Source: Dyella sp. GSA-30
GTDB taxonomy: Bacteria; Pseudomonadota; Gammaproteobacteria; Xanthomonadales; Rhodanobacteraceae
Length of the DNA stretch: 64,000 nucleotides
Reading direction: 5' to 3'
Assembly (NCBI RefSeq): GCF_027924605.1
Contig: NZ_AP027042.1
Location: 845,524-909,523, forward strand
The notes under the pieces were generated by a model. It searched no databases. It had not been told where the DNA came from and saw only the letters and a list, made by a program, of their open reading frames with translations. Position 1 is the first letter of the stretch; each line of letters opens with the position of its first letter. The translations under genes and the position numbers were made by a program. This document shows, in pieces, positions 39,642-49,094 of this stretch.

Positions 39642-39963
39642 GTATACATGTATTAGTGTATTAGTACGTTAGTGTGCGCGACCATTCGACCCATTTCTCA
39701 AGCCGACGACCACCCGGCCGATATGCTCGGCTGCCGGCAACGCGAAGTGGCTCGGAAAAGCAAAAGTAGGATTTATACGACAACAAAGATCGATATAAGT
39801 GCAGGGAAAAACAGGCAAATACGCTGGCGTATCCTGCAACTAATTGATATTTAACAACCTTTGCTGCGGCACTGCGACTTGTCCTGATGGGGCACATCAG
39901 GTTACGCTCAGTGATCCCCCGCACAGTTTGTGCGAGAAACCTTACACAGAGGCTCCGTCGTTC
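39642..39963. other. Non-coding gap between gyrB and the TPR gene
   Basis: About 320 bases with no gene I can support. The first part is AT-rich with TA-type short repeats (ATGTATTAGTGTATTAGTACG). The second part is GC-richer and ends in the TPR start region with a weak AGAGG. It likely holds the promoter of the TPR-tonB block, but no clear -10/-35 pair stands out. Confidence 0.5.
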
Positions 39964-41268
39964 ATGAAGCATGTTCCCGTAATCAAGTTGCTGGCCGGCG
40001 CAATCATCGCGCTGACCGTTGCGAGCAGCCCGGTGATGGCGCGCGACAGCAATGCGAATTCGAAGGACAAGGACAAGAAGGAAGCGTTGTATCCGAACGC
40101 GACCCGCACGGAACCCAAGCTCGACCTGACCAGCGAAAAGGACCAGAAGGCCTTGAACGAAGGCCTGGACGCGGTCAACGCGCAGGACAAGGAAAAGGCG
40201 ACGCAGATCCTGCAGCCGATCGCCGACTCGAGCAAAAGCAAATACGCGCAGGCGCTGGCCCTGCAGGGTCTGGCTAACGTTCACTACAACGACGGTGACG
40301 TGAAGGGCGCGATCGATCTGTTGAAGCGCTCGCTCGACAACGGCACGATGCCGAACGACACCTACTTCCAGCTCGAATACATGCTCGCGCAGTTCTACAT
40401 TGCCAGCGAGCAGTACCAGCCGGCGCTCGACACGATTGCCAAGTGGCGCGCCGAAGGCAAGAAAGAAACCGCCGAATCGTATGCGCTCGAAGGCAACGCG
40501 GAATACCGCCTCGAGAAATATCCGGAAGCCATCGCCGCCATCAAGAAGGCGCAGGCGCTGTCCCCGGACAAGCCGAACGACAACTGGAACCAGATCCTGA
40601 TGGCCAGCTACGCCGAGTCGGGTCAGACCGACCAGGCCGCTCAGCTGGCCCAGCAGCAGCTGGCCGCCAACCCGAACGACACCACCGCGATGAGCAACGC
40701 CGTCGCCGTGCTGATGCAGTCGCAGAAGTATCCGGAAGCCATTGCGCTGATGGAAAAGCAGCGCGCGTCGGGCAATCTGAAAGACGAAAAGAGCTACGTG
40801 AACCTGGCCAAGCTCTATCTGGTCACCGGGCAAGAAGGCAACGATGCCAAGGGCAATGCCGTCAAGGCAGCCGGCGTGCTCAAAGAGGGCATGAGCAAGG
40901 GCATCGTGCAGCCGAGCTACGACAACTACAAGTTGCTGGGCGACGCGTCTTATGTCGCCGAGAACAACAGCGAAGCCATCGACGCCTATCGCAAGGCAAT
41001 GCCGATGGCCAAAGACGGTGAGGCCGCGGTACGCGCTGGCCAGCTGTTGCTGAGCCAAGACAAATTCAGCGAGGCGAAGAGCCTCATCCAGCAGGGCATT
41101 GATAAGGGCGTGCAGAAGAAGGGCACGGCTTACATGCTGCTGGCGGAGGCCGAACGCGGTCTCAAGAACAAGCCCGGCGCAGTTGCCGCCATGCAAAAAG
41201 CCGCTCAGCAACCCGAGACGGCCGACAAAGCGAAGGCTTGGCTGAAGCAGGCAGGAGCCAGCAAATAA
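39964..41268 (+). CDS. Exported TPR protein
   Basis: 434 residues from the ATG at 39964; the frame opens earlier (39844) but this ATG starts a signal peptide ending V-M-A. The mature protein is a row of TPR-like helical pairs ('ALALQGLANVHYNDGDVKGA', 'AYRKAMPMAKDG', 'AVAAMQKAAQQP') with a Lys/Asp-rich N-terminal linker. It is probably periplasmic or anchored. In Xanthomonas a comparable TPR gene precedes tonB. Direct interaction with the TonB system is inference. Confidence 0.85.
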   Translation: MKHVPVIKLLAGAIIALTVASSPVMARDSNANSKDKDKKEALYPNATRTEPKLDLTSEKDQKALNEGLDAVNAQDKEKATQILQPIADSSKSKYAQALALQGLANVHYNDGDVKGAIDLLKRSLDNGTMPNDTYFQLEYMLAQFYIASEQYQPALDTIAKWRAEGKKETAESYALEGNAEYRLEKYPEAIAAIKKAQALSPDKPNDNWNQILMASYAESGQTDQAAQLAQQQLAANPNDTTAMSNAVAVLMQSQKYPEAIALMEKQRASGNLKDEKSYVNLAKLYLVTGQEGNDAKGNAVKAAGVLKEGMSKGIVQPSYDNYKLLGDASYVAENNSEAIDAYRKAMPMAKDGEAAVRAGQLLLSQDKFSEAKSLIQQGIDKGVQKKGTAYMLLAEAERGLKNKPGAVAAMQKAAQQPETADKAKAWLKQAGASK

Positions 41269-41474
41269 AACACGGTATTTGTAGGCGCTCAGGCCGCGGT
41301 ATATATGCGTTTCGACCGCGTTCAGAGTGCTATACAAACGCCATGTGCTGTTGTACCGTTGGATACTTTCCTTGTACGTGTCTAGTGGCAAATGTCATAT
41401 CCCTCAGGGAGATGAATTTGCTGCCGGGTGCTGCGACCACGTCATTCCGAATGACCCGCTCCAGAAAATGACAG

Positions 41475-42134
41475 ATGGCCTCAAGTAACGAATCAACCGG
41501 CCAAGGGCCGTTCAATTGGAGGCGTACCTGGGCGTTGGCTGTTGCCATCGCGCTGCATGCGTTCGCGTTCCTGTTGCTGGTGGCGCCTATGGCACCTCCG
41601 AAGGCAGCAGATAAGAAGGTGGAGCGTACAGTCCAGGTAAACTTCATCGAGCCGCCTCCGCCTCCCCCTCCGCCGCCGCCGCCGCCACCGGAACCGCCGA
41701 AGCAGCCGCCGCCGAAAATCATCCAGATGGTTAAGCCGCCGCCGACACCGCCGCCGCCGGCTCCGCCGCCGGCTGTTGAAGAAGCGTCGTCCAATCCGAT
41801 TCCTGCGCCGCCGCCGGCTCCGCCTTCACCGCCGGCTCCGCCGACGGAGATTCAGGCCAGCTCGGATCTCAGCTATAACAGCCGTAATCCGCCCAAGTAT
41901 CCGCCGCAGGCCATTCGCCAGCGTCACGAGGGCACGGTTACGCTGATGATTCTGGTTGGTACCGACGGTTCGCCGAAGGACATCAAGGTCGAGAAGTCTT
42001 CGGGCTTCCGCGAGCTCGATCAGGCCGCGATCGAAACGGCACGCAAGTGGCGCTTCAATCCGACCACAAGGAATGGGCAAAAGGTTGAGGGTTACGCACG
42101 CGTTCCCATCAACTTCAATCTTAACCAGCTGTAA
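41475..42134 (+). CDS. tonB: TonB energy transducer
   Basis: 219 residues. N-terminal cytoplasmic part and membrane anchor (about 17-40) are followed by a Pro-rich linker with long runs of prolines (about 55-125) and a C-terminal TonB fold ('YPPQAIRQRHEGTVTLMILV', ending 'VPINFNLNQL'). It couples the proton gradient to outer-membrane receptors. Upstream gap of 206 bases has no ORF and may carry an iron-responsive promoter, though I see no convincing Fur box. The gene leads exbB-exbD-exbD. Confidence 0.95.
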   Translation: MASSNESTGQGPFNWRRTWALAVAIALHAFAFLLLVAPMAPPKAADKKVERTVQVNFIEPPPPPPPPPPPPPEPPKQPPPKIIQMVKPPPTPPPPAPPPAVEEASSNPIPAPPPAPPSPPAPPTEIQASSDLSYNSRNPPKYPPQAIRQRHEGTVTLMILVGTDGSPKDIKVEKSSGFRELDQAAIETARKWRFNPTTRNGQKVEGYARVPINFNLNQL

Positions 42135-42181
42135 TTCCAGTTACAGTCACAGTTCACGCTTGACTTTCCAAGGGTAGCGTT

Positions 42182-42931
42182 ATGTTCTTCCAGCAAACTC
42201 CTCCTGCCGCCGGTGGCGGTACCTCCAACGCCGAAGCCATGAAGTCGATGGGTTTCGACCACCTCATCCACAACTTCGATCCGCTGGGTTGGATCGTGTT
42301 CGTGGTGCTGGTGGTGATGTCCTTCTCCTCCTGGTACTTCATCATCGCCAATGCCATCCGTAACTCGATGGTCCGTGGCCGCGCCGACAAGGTGATCAAC
42401 GGCTTCTGGGGCAATGGCTCCACTCAAGATGCGATCCGCGAGCTCGAGGCTCAGCCTAAGGGCGAACCCTTCTCGAAGATTGCCCTCGACGCCGCGTCGG
42501 CCGTCGCCCATCACCAGCAGGCAGCTGCCGGTGGCGGTCGCCTCGCCGAGTCGCTGAGCCGTTCGGAATTCATCGACCGCGCTCTGCGCCAGGCCGTGGC
42601 TCGCGAGAGCCTGCGTCTGGAAGGCGGCCTGACCCTGCTCGCCACGGTCGGTTCGTCGGCACCGTTCATCGGTCTGCTTGGTACGGTGTGGGGTATCTAC
42701 CACGCGCTGATCAAGATCTCCGCGTCGGGCAATGCGTCGATGGAAGCTGTGGCAGGTCCCGTGGGTGAAGCTCTGATCATGACCGCGTTCGGTCTGTTCA
42801 CCGCTATCCCGGCCGTGCTTGCGTACAACTTCTTCAACCGCTCGAACCGCTTGACCTACGCTCAGTTCGACGAGTTCGCGCACGACCTGCACGACTTCTT
42901 CGCTACTGGCGCGCGCGTCGAGCAGAAGTGA
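42182..42931 (+). CDS. exbB: Biopolymer transport protein ExbB
   Basis: 249 residues with three membrane segments (about 38-58, 155-180, 195-220). The motor protein of the TonB complex. 'GLLGTVWGIYHALIKIS' and 'GEALIMTAFGLFTAIPAVLAYN' are the MotA/ExbB/TolQ signatures. It starts 47 bases after tonB. Confidence 0.96.
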   Translation: MFFQQTPPAAGGGTSNAEAMKSMGFDHLIHNFDPLGWIVFVVLVVMSFSSWYFIIANAIRNSMVRGRADKVINGFWGNGSTQDAIRELEAQPKGEPFSKIALDAASAVAHHQQAAAGGGRLAESLSRSEFIDRALRQAVARESLRLEGGLTLLATVGSSAPFIGLLGTVWGIYHALIKISASGNASMEAVAGPVGEALIMTAFGLFTAIPAVLAYNFFNRSNRLTYAQFDEFAHDLHDFFATGARVEQK

Positions 42932-42942
42932 GGGATTGACCC

Positions 42943-43356
42943 ATGGCGATGAGCTCCGGAGACAATTCCGGCGGTCCGATGTCGGAAATCAATGTCACGC
43001 CTCTCGTGGACGTGATGTTGGTGCTGCTGATCATTTTCATGATCACCGCGCCGCTGATGTCTCATCGGATCACGGTTGCGCTGCCGACCGCGAATCCGAA
43101 GGTTGCGGATAACGAGCCGGTTGAGCCGATGGATCTGGCAGTGAAGCCCGATGGCACGATGTATCTGAACGATGCAGAGGTCAACGAGGCTGAGCTGAAG
43201 CTCCAGTTTGCGACTGCGGCGGCAAAATCGCCGCAGCCGGAACTGCAGATCCGCGCGGACAAGACCACTGAGTACAAGATCGTGCGTAAGATTCTTGGCG
43301 CCGCCAAGGAGCAAGGCATGGTCCATGTCGGTTTCATCACGACCGGCAAGGAGTAA
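42943..43356 (+). CDS. exbD: Biopolymer transport protein ExbD, first copy
   Basis: 137 residues. One membrane helix with the proton-carrying Asp in 'NVTPLVDVMLVLLIIFMITA' is followed by a periplasmic domain. Partner of ExbB. It starts 11 bases after exbB. A second, different exbD follows immediately, as in Xanthomonas (exbD1 and exbD2). Confidence 0.95.
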   Translation: MAMSSGDNSGGPMSEINVTPLVDVMLVLLIIFMITAPLMSHRITVALPTANPKVADNEPVEPMDLAVKPDGTMYLNDAEVNEAELKLQFATAAAKSPQPELQIRADKTTEYKIVRKILGAAKEQGMVHVGFITTGKE

Positions 43357-43362
43357 GCAGTT

Positions 43363-43779
43363 ATGGCATTTAGTAGTGGTAGCGGTAAGGGACCGATGGC
43401 TGACATCAACGTCACGCCGCTGGTCGACGTGATGCTGGTGCTGCTGATCATCTTCATGATCACGGCACCGATGCTGACCCATAAGGTGAAGATCGATCTG
43501 CCGCAGCCGAACCCGAACGTTGTCAATCCTGACAACCCGCCGGAGCCGGTGCGTTTGAAGATCGATCAGTCCGGCGCGTTGTACTGGAACGACACGCCGG
43601 TGAGCGAAGATCAGCTGAAAGGCCAGTTGTCGCTGATCGGCGCGATGGGCGATCCGGCCAAACAGCCGGAAGTACAGATCAACGCCGACGACGCCGTGGC
43701 GTATGAGAATGTAGCCCGCGTGCTGTCCGACGCGAAAAGCTATGGTCTGACCAAGATTGGCTTTACCGAAGGCCAGTGA
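43363..43779 (+). CDS. exbD: Biopolymer transport protein ExbD, second copy
   Basis: 138 residues, starting six bases after the first exbD. The same N-terminal helix with 'LVDVMLVLLIIFMITAP' is present, but the periplasmic domain has changed. In Xanthomonas exbD2 is needed for particular TonB-dependent functions, including host interaction, and not for iron uptake; the same may hold here. Ends at a strong terminator. Confidence 0.95.
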   Translation: MAFSSGSGKGPMADINVTPLVDVMLVLLIIFMITAPMLTHKVKIDLPQPNPNVVNPDNPPEPVRLKIDQSGALYWNDTPVSEDQLKGQLSLIGAMGDPAKQPEVQINADDAVAYENVARVLSDAKSYGLTKIGFTEGQ

Positions 43780-43811
43780 TCTTCTAGATCGCAAGCAGCG
43801 TTACCCGAAAG

Positions 43812-43837
43812 CCCCCGCCTTGTGCGGGGGTTTTTTT
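43812..43837 (+). terminator. Terminator of tonB-exbB-exbD operon
   Basis: CCCCCGC (43812-43818), a 5-base loop and GCGGGGG (43824-43830) are followed by seven T. A textbook rho-independent terminator between exbD and the convergent pdxJ. Confidence 0.92.
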
Positions 43838-43869
43838 ATGCTCGACGCGGAGGCAACGCGAACTGCTGC

Positions 43870-44613
43870 TTAGCGCAGGATCTGCAGATAGTTGCGCACG
43901 GTGGTGGGCAGCCCTTCGTACAAGGCTTCGCCGATCAAGGCATGGCCGATCGATACCTCGGCCAGACCGGGAATCGCCGCCTTGAAGGTGCCGAGATTCG
44001 CCTGGCTCAGATCGTGCCCGGCATTCACCGCCAGCCCTGCTTGCTGCGCGCGCCGCGCGGTTTCCACGCAAAGCGTCAGCTGCTCCTGCGCCTGGCCTTC
44101 TTCAAAGGCCTGTGCGTAAGGACCGGTATAGATCTCGACACGTTCCACGCCGATGGCGACGGCTGCCTCGAAACGAGTCGTGCCGGCGTCGACGAAGAGA
44201 CTCACGCGGCTGCCGATGGCGCGCAGCTCGGCGACCAGCGGCGCCAGTCGTTCGATATCGCCTTGCATATCGAAGCCGTGATCGGAGGTGATCTGGCCGT
44301 CGCCGTCCGGTACCAGCGTCACCTGGGTAGGACGCACTTCGCGAACCAGCTCGATCAGGCCGGGATAGGCGCCACGGGCTGGAGCAAAAGGGTTGCCTTC
44401 TATGTTGTATTCGACACGGCCGCGTATCGCCGAGGCCAGTGCGCGAACGTCGTCCGGACGAATGTGGCGCAAGTCGGGACGCGGGTGCACGGTGATACCG
44501 CCGCAACCCGCTTCGATGCAGGTCAGCGCGGCGCGCACGATATCGGGTTCGGTGCCGCCGCGGGAGTTGCGCAGCACGGCAATCTTGTTGACGTTGACGC
44601 TCAGCAGGGTCAT
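43870..44613 (-). CDS. pdxJ: Pyridoxine 5'-phosphate synthase
   Basis: 247 residues from the ATG at 44613; the frame extends to 44769 but the family starts at [10 protein letters not shown]. It condenses 1-deoxyxylulose-5-phosphate with 3-amino-2-oxopropyl phosphate in vitamin B6 synthesis. Recognised by '[15 protein letters not shown]', '[11 protein letters not shown]', '[10 protein letters not shown]', 'SLFVDAG' and '[14 protein letters not shown]' with active-site His and Glu. Converges with the exbD operon. Confidence 0.96.
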   Translation of the reverse strand: MTLLSVNVNKIAVLRNSRGGTEPDIVRAALTCIEAGCGGITVHPRPDLRHIRPDDVRALASAIRGRVEYNIEGNPFAPARGAYPGLIELVREVRPTQVTLVPDGDGQITSDHGFDMQGDIERLAPLVAELRAIGSRVSLFVDAGTTRFEAAVAIGVERVEIYTGPYAQAFEEGQAQEQLTLCVETARRAQQAGLAVNAGHDLSQANLGTFKAAIPGLAEVSIGHALIGEALYEGLPTTVRNYLQILR

Positions 44614-44675
44614 GGATGCTTTACGAATCGGCCGACGAGACTCGGCACTGTGGACCGCCAACAGTGCGCCAATCG

Positions 44676-45326
44676 CTAGCGCTCGGCAAGTGTCCCGTAT
44701 CGAAGCGTTCGCGGGCCGCCCCGCCATGCGATCGCACCGATATGTGCGGCGTCCAGCGTAAGCCGGCAAAGCTGCCAGGCCTGCGCGTCGTCATCGTCCA
44801 GCCAGCGCAGGTGCAACCGGTCGCTTTGGATGGCGATACGCAGCCGATGGAGTCCGAAGGCGATGCCCCGCCCAAGCGCCTTGAGCACGGCCTCCTTGGC
44901 CGTCCATAACTCCAGGAACGCGGCGCTTCGTGCCTCTTCGCCTGCCGCTTCAAGCGCACGGGTTTCCTCGGCATCGAAATAGCGCTGCGCAATCTCGAGC
45001 GCGCGCGGCCGGGGCCGCAAACGCTCGATGTCGATACCGGGTTGGACGTCGATGCCAATGGCAAGGACGGCCTGATCGCCACTGTGCGACCAATTGAAAA
45101 ACAGGCTGCTGGCGTGCACCGAGGCGAGCTCGGGGCGGCCATGCTCCGACTCGATCAGCTGCACCTCGCCGGCGTCGCAGCGCAGATAGGCGGCGAGCAA
45201 CTCGCGCAGCGGTTCGCGTCCCTGGTGGTGGCCGTAGACCATCCGCCAAATGTGCAACTCGTCAGGACGCAAGTGCTCTGCTACTTTCGTTACCGGTTGA
45301 CCTTCCACTGTCTTCATAAGGCGCAT
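44676..45326 (-). CDS. 4'-phosphopantetheinyl transferase
   Basis: 216 residues from the ATG at 45326; another ATG at 45317 is equally possible as neither has a clear ribosome-binding site. It transfers the phosphopantetheine arm from CoA to a carrier-protein serine. The two magnesium motifs are seen: '[12 protein letters not shown]' and '[14 protein letters not shown]'. The Sfp-type length suggests action on secondary-metabolism or broad substrates rather than AcpS type. No carrier gene nearby. Divergent from the sensor kinase gene at 45422. Confidence 0.88.
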   Translation of the reverse strand: MRLMKTVEGQPVTKVAEHLRPDELHIWRMVYGHHQGREPLRELLAAYLRCDAGEVQLIESEHGRPELASVHASSLFFNWSHSGDQAVLAIGIDVQPGIDIERLRPRPRALEIAQRYFDAEETRALEAAGEEARSAAFLELWTAKEAVLKALGRGIAFGLHRLRIAIQSDRLHLRWLDDDDAQAWQLCRLTLDAAHIGAIAWRGGPRTLRYGTLAER

Positions 45327-45421
45327 GGTGCCGGCCAAGCGGCCATTGACACAAGCGCGCCGGCGAAGGGAATGGCAACTCCCTCGCCCTGGAAGGCACC
45401 GGTCGACACGGGGGTATTGAT

Positions 45422-48400
45422 GTGATCGCAGGCTGGTTGCTGTTACTGGTGTCGCTGTCCTATCTGGGACTGCTGTTCGTTGTCGCCTATATGGGCGACC
45501 GACGCCCGCTGTATCCGCGCCAACCCAAGCTACGCCCGGTCATCTACAGCCTCGCGTTAGCCGTCTACTGTTCGTCGTGGACGTTCTACGGCGCGGTCGG
45601 CACGGCCGCACGCGACGGCCTGAGCTATCTGCCGATCTATCTCGGGCCGATCATCCTGTATGTGTTCGGTTATGGCCTGCTGCGCCGACTGGTGCTGGTA
45701 TCCAAGCAGCGCAACATCACCTCGATCGCCGATTTCATTGGCGCACGCTTCGGCAAATCGCATGGCTTGAGTGCGCTGGTGGCGGTCATCGCGATGATCG
45801 CGATCGTTCCCTATCTCGCACTGCAGTTCAAAGCCGTATCGATGTCGTATGCGGTGCTTGGTTCGCCGGATGTTCCGGCCTTCGGCGACAGCGCCATGTG
45901 GACAGCGATCCTGTTGGCGGTGTTTGCGATCCTGTTCGGTACGCGCACTATCGATGCGACCGAGCACCACCACGGCATGATGCTGGCGATCGCGCTGGAA
46001 TCGCTGATCAAGCTGGTAGCCTTCGTGGTGTTGGCCGGCTACGCGTTATGGCACGGCCCAGGACTGCAAGTGACCGCTACCCTGCCGGTCAAGCAACTGG
46101 CCGACGGCATTTCGCCGGGATTCTTTGCCAAGACGCTACTCGCGTTCTGCGCCATGTTCTGTCTCCCGCGGCAATTTCAGATCGGCGTGGTCGAGTGCGA
46201 GGACCCACGCGACCTGCGTCGCGCTCGCTGGATGCTGCCGCTTTACATGGCGATCATCAGCGTCGCCGTGCTGCCCATCGTCGCGGCCGGGCTGCACCTG
46301 CCATCGGTGCGCGAAGGCATGCCCGACGCGTGGGTGCTGAATCTGCCGCTGACGCAGGGCGACCGCGGTATCGCGCTGCTTGCTTTTGTCGGTGGGTTCT
46401 CCGCTGCCACCGGCATGATGATCGTCTCTTCCGTGGCGCTGTCGACCATGATCAGCAACGATCTGGTGATGCCGGCGTTGCTGCGCATCCGTCGTTTTCG
46501 ACTCGACCAACGGACGGATCTTTCGCAACTCGTATTGCTGGTGCGTCGTATCTCGATTCTCGGCCTTGCCTGCCTCGCTTATGTCTACCACCGCGCCGTG
46601 GACGACTCCGCTTCGCTGGCATCCACGGGCTTGCTCGCCTTCGCCGCGGTTGCGCAATTTGCACCGGCCATCATCTCGGCCTTGTACTGGCGTGGCGCGA
46701 GCCGCCGCGGCATCGTCGCCGGATTGCTGGCGGGGTTTGGCGTCTGGGCGTATACGTTGTTGTTCCCGGCGATGGATCACACCGCCACGTGGTTGCAGAC
46801 CGGTCCGCTGGGATGGCATTGGCTGCGACCGCAAGGCCTGTTTCATCTGAGCGGGTGGGATCCGGTGATGCATGGCACCTTCTGGTCCCTGCTCGCCAAT
46901 ATCGGCTGCCTGGTGTTCGTCTCGCTACGCTTTCGCCCAAGCCTCGAAGAGCGGCTGCATGCGGCGATGTTCGTGGCGCCCTATGTCACTGGCGCTACCG
47001 GGGCCGGTGACTGGCGCGGACGTGTCTCGGTGCGCGATCTGCGCACCATCGCCGAACGTATCGTGGGTGACCGCAGTGCGGAGCGGGCTTTCACCGAATA
47101 TGGCGAGCGCAGCGGACGGGTGCTGCAAGGTGGCGAATCGGCCGACCGCTCGCTGATTCAATACACCGAGCGTCTGCTTGCTGCAGCGGTCGGCGCGGCC
47201 AGCGCGCGGCGTATCCTGATGGGGGCGCTATCAGGTTCGGGCCTGGACATCGCCGAAGCGATGGCGCTGATGGACGAAGCCTCGCAAGAGCTCCGGTTCA
47301 ATCGCGAGCTGCTTTCCACCACCCTGGAAAACGTCTCGCAAGGCATCAGCGTGGTCGACGCGCAGATGTGCCTGGTAGCGTGGAACCGGCGTTACCTGGA
47401 ATTGTTCGACTACCCCGACGGCATGGTCTACGTGGGCGTACCGGTGGCCGACCTGATCCGCTGGAATGCGGAGCACGGCGAATGCGGGCCCGGCGAAGTC
47501 GAAGCGCACGTCGCCAAGCGTATCCGCTTTATGCATGTGGGTTCGCCGCATCTGTTCCAACGCATTCGACCCGATGGAACGGTTATCGAAATGCGCGGTC
47601 GCGCCTTGCCGGGTGGCGGTTATGTCACGACGTATACCGATGTCACAGCATACAAGCACGCCGAACAAGCGCTGATCGAAGCCAACGAAAATCTGGAGCA
47701 GCGCGTCGAACAACGCACTGCCGAGTTGCGCGAGGCACTTGAAGCCACCGCCAATGCGCGGCGAGACGCAGAAGCGGCGAACGCATCCAAGACGCGTTTT
47801 CTCGCAGCGGCGAGTCACGATCTTCTGCAACCGCTGAACGCCGCTCGTCTGTTTACTGCCGCACTTCGTCAACAACCTGGTTTGGACAGCCAGACCAACC
47901 AGCTTGCCGAACGTATCGACGCGTCTTTTCGCGCAGCAGAAGATTTGCTGGATGCGCTGCTGGATACCTCACGACTGGATGCCGGTAGCTACCGGCCGGA
48001 TATCGGCCTGTTTGCGCTTGCGGATGTGTTCGATTCGTTGCGTGCGCAGTTTGCGGTAGTCGCGGAACAACGCGGCCTGCGCCTGCATGTCGTGCCAACC
48101 AAACTGGCGGTGCGAAGCGACCCACAGCTGTTGCGACGGATCCTGCAGAACTTCATCTCCAACGCGCTGCGTTACACCGAAAGCGGTGGCGTCCTGCTCG
48201 GCGCACGGCGTGTCGGCAACGAAGTACGAATCGACGTCTGCGATACCGGGCCTGGCATCGCGGCCGAGCAGCAAGCGCGCATATTCGGCGAGTTTCAGCG
48301 CCTGGATCACCCATCACCCTGGGGTGAGAAAGGCCTGGGCCTGGGCCTGTCCATTTGCGAGCGCATCGCGGCCATTCTTCGTCACCGCCTGGATCTCACG

Positions 48401-48886
48401 TCGCACACAGGGCACGGCAGTCGCTTTTCGATCACGCTGCCGCGCGCGGAAGTGAAAGTTGCGCCACGCCGCATCGTCAGCCAGACCGTGTCGCTCGAAG
48501 AGTTGCCGCTCACCGTGCTTTGCCTGGACAACGACATGGTGATTCTCGAAGGCATGCGTGCGCTGTTGCAACGCTGGGGTGTCGATTGCAGGACCGCAGT
48601 CGATGTTCAGCATGCACTGGTAGAGCTGCAGCATGGTCCGATCGATCTTATCCTGGCCGACTATCACCTCACCGACGATATGAACGGCCTGGAGGCGATC
48701 GCGCACTTGCGTCATAACGTTGCCCAACTCCCACCCGTGGTGATGATCACGGCCGATGGCAGCAGCGACTTGAAACAGCAGACGCGCGCGTTGGGCTACC
48801 CGATGCTGCACAAACCGATCCGGCCGGCTGCACTGCGAGCGTTACTGAGTGCACTTGTTCGCAAACGATCGACGACATTGACCTGA
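45422..48886 (+). CDS. crbS: CrbS-type hybrid sensor kinase with SLC5 transporter domain
   Basis: 1154 residues. Residues 1 to about 520 form a solute:sodium symporter-like membrane domain ('ITSIADFIGARFGKSHGLSA'), then a STAC-like linker (about 535-600), a PAS domain (about 635-745), a coiled coil, HisKA with H799 in 'AASHDLLQPLNAAR', HATPase ('FISNALRYTESGG', 'GLGLGLSICERIA') and a receiver with D1080 in 'LILADYHLTDD'. This is the CbrA/CrbS layout. The matching regulator and acs at 52256-54971 point to CrbS, which controls acetate use in Vibrio and Pseudomonas. The start is GTG. Confidence 0.9.
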   Translation: MIAGWLLLLVSLSYLGLLFVVAYMGDRRPLYPRQPKLRPVIYSLALAVYCSSWTFYGAVGTAARDGLSYLPIYLGPIILYVFGYGLLRRLVLVSKQRNITSIADFIGARFGKSHGLSALVAVIAMIAIVPYLALQFKAVSMSYAVLGSPDVPAFGDSAMWTAILLAVFAILFGTRTIDATEHHHGMMLAIALESLIKLVAFVVLAGYALWHGPGLQVTATLPVKQLADGISPGFFAKTLLAFCAMFCLPRQFQIGVVECEDPRDLRRARWMLPLYMAIISVAVLPIVAAGLHLPSVREGMPDAWVLNLPLTQGDRGIALLAFVGGFSAATGMMIVSSVALSTMISNDLVMPALLRIRRFRLDQRTDLSQLVLLVRRISILGLACLAYVYHRAVDDSASLASTGLLAFAAVAQFAPAIISALYWRGASRRGIVAGLLAGFGVWAYTLLFPAMDHTATWLQTGPLGWHWLRPQGLFHLSGWDPVMHGTFWSLLANIGCLVFVSLRFRPSLEERLHAAMFVAPYVTGATGAGDWRGRVSVRDLRTIAERIVGDRSAERAFTEYGERSGRVLQGGESADRSLIQYTERLLAAAVGAASARRILMGALSGSGLDIAEAMALMDEASQELRFNRELLSTTLENVSQGISVVDAQMCLVAWNRRYLELFDYPDGMVYVGVPVADLIRWNAEHGECGPGEVEAHVAKRIRFMHVGSPHLFQRIRPDGTVIEMRGRALPGGGYVTTYTDVTAYKHAEQALIEANENLEQRVEQRTAELREALEATANARRDAEAANASKTRFLAAASHDLLQPLNAARLFTAALRQQPGLDSQTNQLAERIDASFRAAEDLLDALLDTSRLDAGSYRPDIGLFALADVFDSLRAQFAVVAEQRGLRLHVVPTKLAVRSDPQLLRRILQNFISNALRYTESGGVLLGARRVGNEVRIDVCDTGPGIAAEQQARIFGEFQRLDHPSPWGEKGLGLGLSICERIAAILRHRLDLTSHTGHGSRFSITLPRAEVKVAPRRIVSQTVSLEELPLTVLCLDNDMVILEGMRALLQRWGVDCRTAVDVQHALVELQHGPIDLILADYHLTDDMNGLEAIAHLRHNVAQLPPVVMITADGSSDLKQQTRALGYPMLHKPIRPAALRALLSALVRKRSTTLT

Positions 48887-49094
48887 CGGCGAACTTCGCG
48901 CTTTGCGCAGACCAGACGAACGCGATCCGAAGAGCCGACAGATGGCCGACGCGACAAAGCCACGTAAAGCTTTGCGCTCCATCCTTACACATGCCTGAGA
49001 AGCCGCTACCGCGCTAGCTATGGTTTATAGCGCTCTGCACGAGTATGTTTTTAGCCGGGTGAGGGATAACCGTCGAATAGAAAAAGGAATTTCT

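Noticed and set aside
39661-41391. 576-codon frame opposite the TPR gene
   Set aside because: It runs through the gyrB-TPR gap and the opposite of a signal-peptide-bearing protein; no motif, no start signal.
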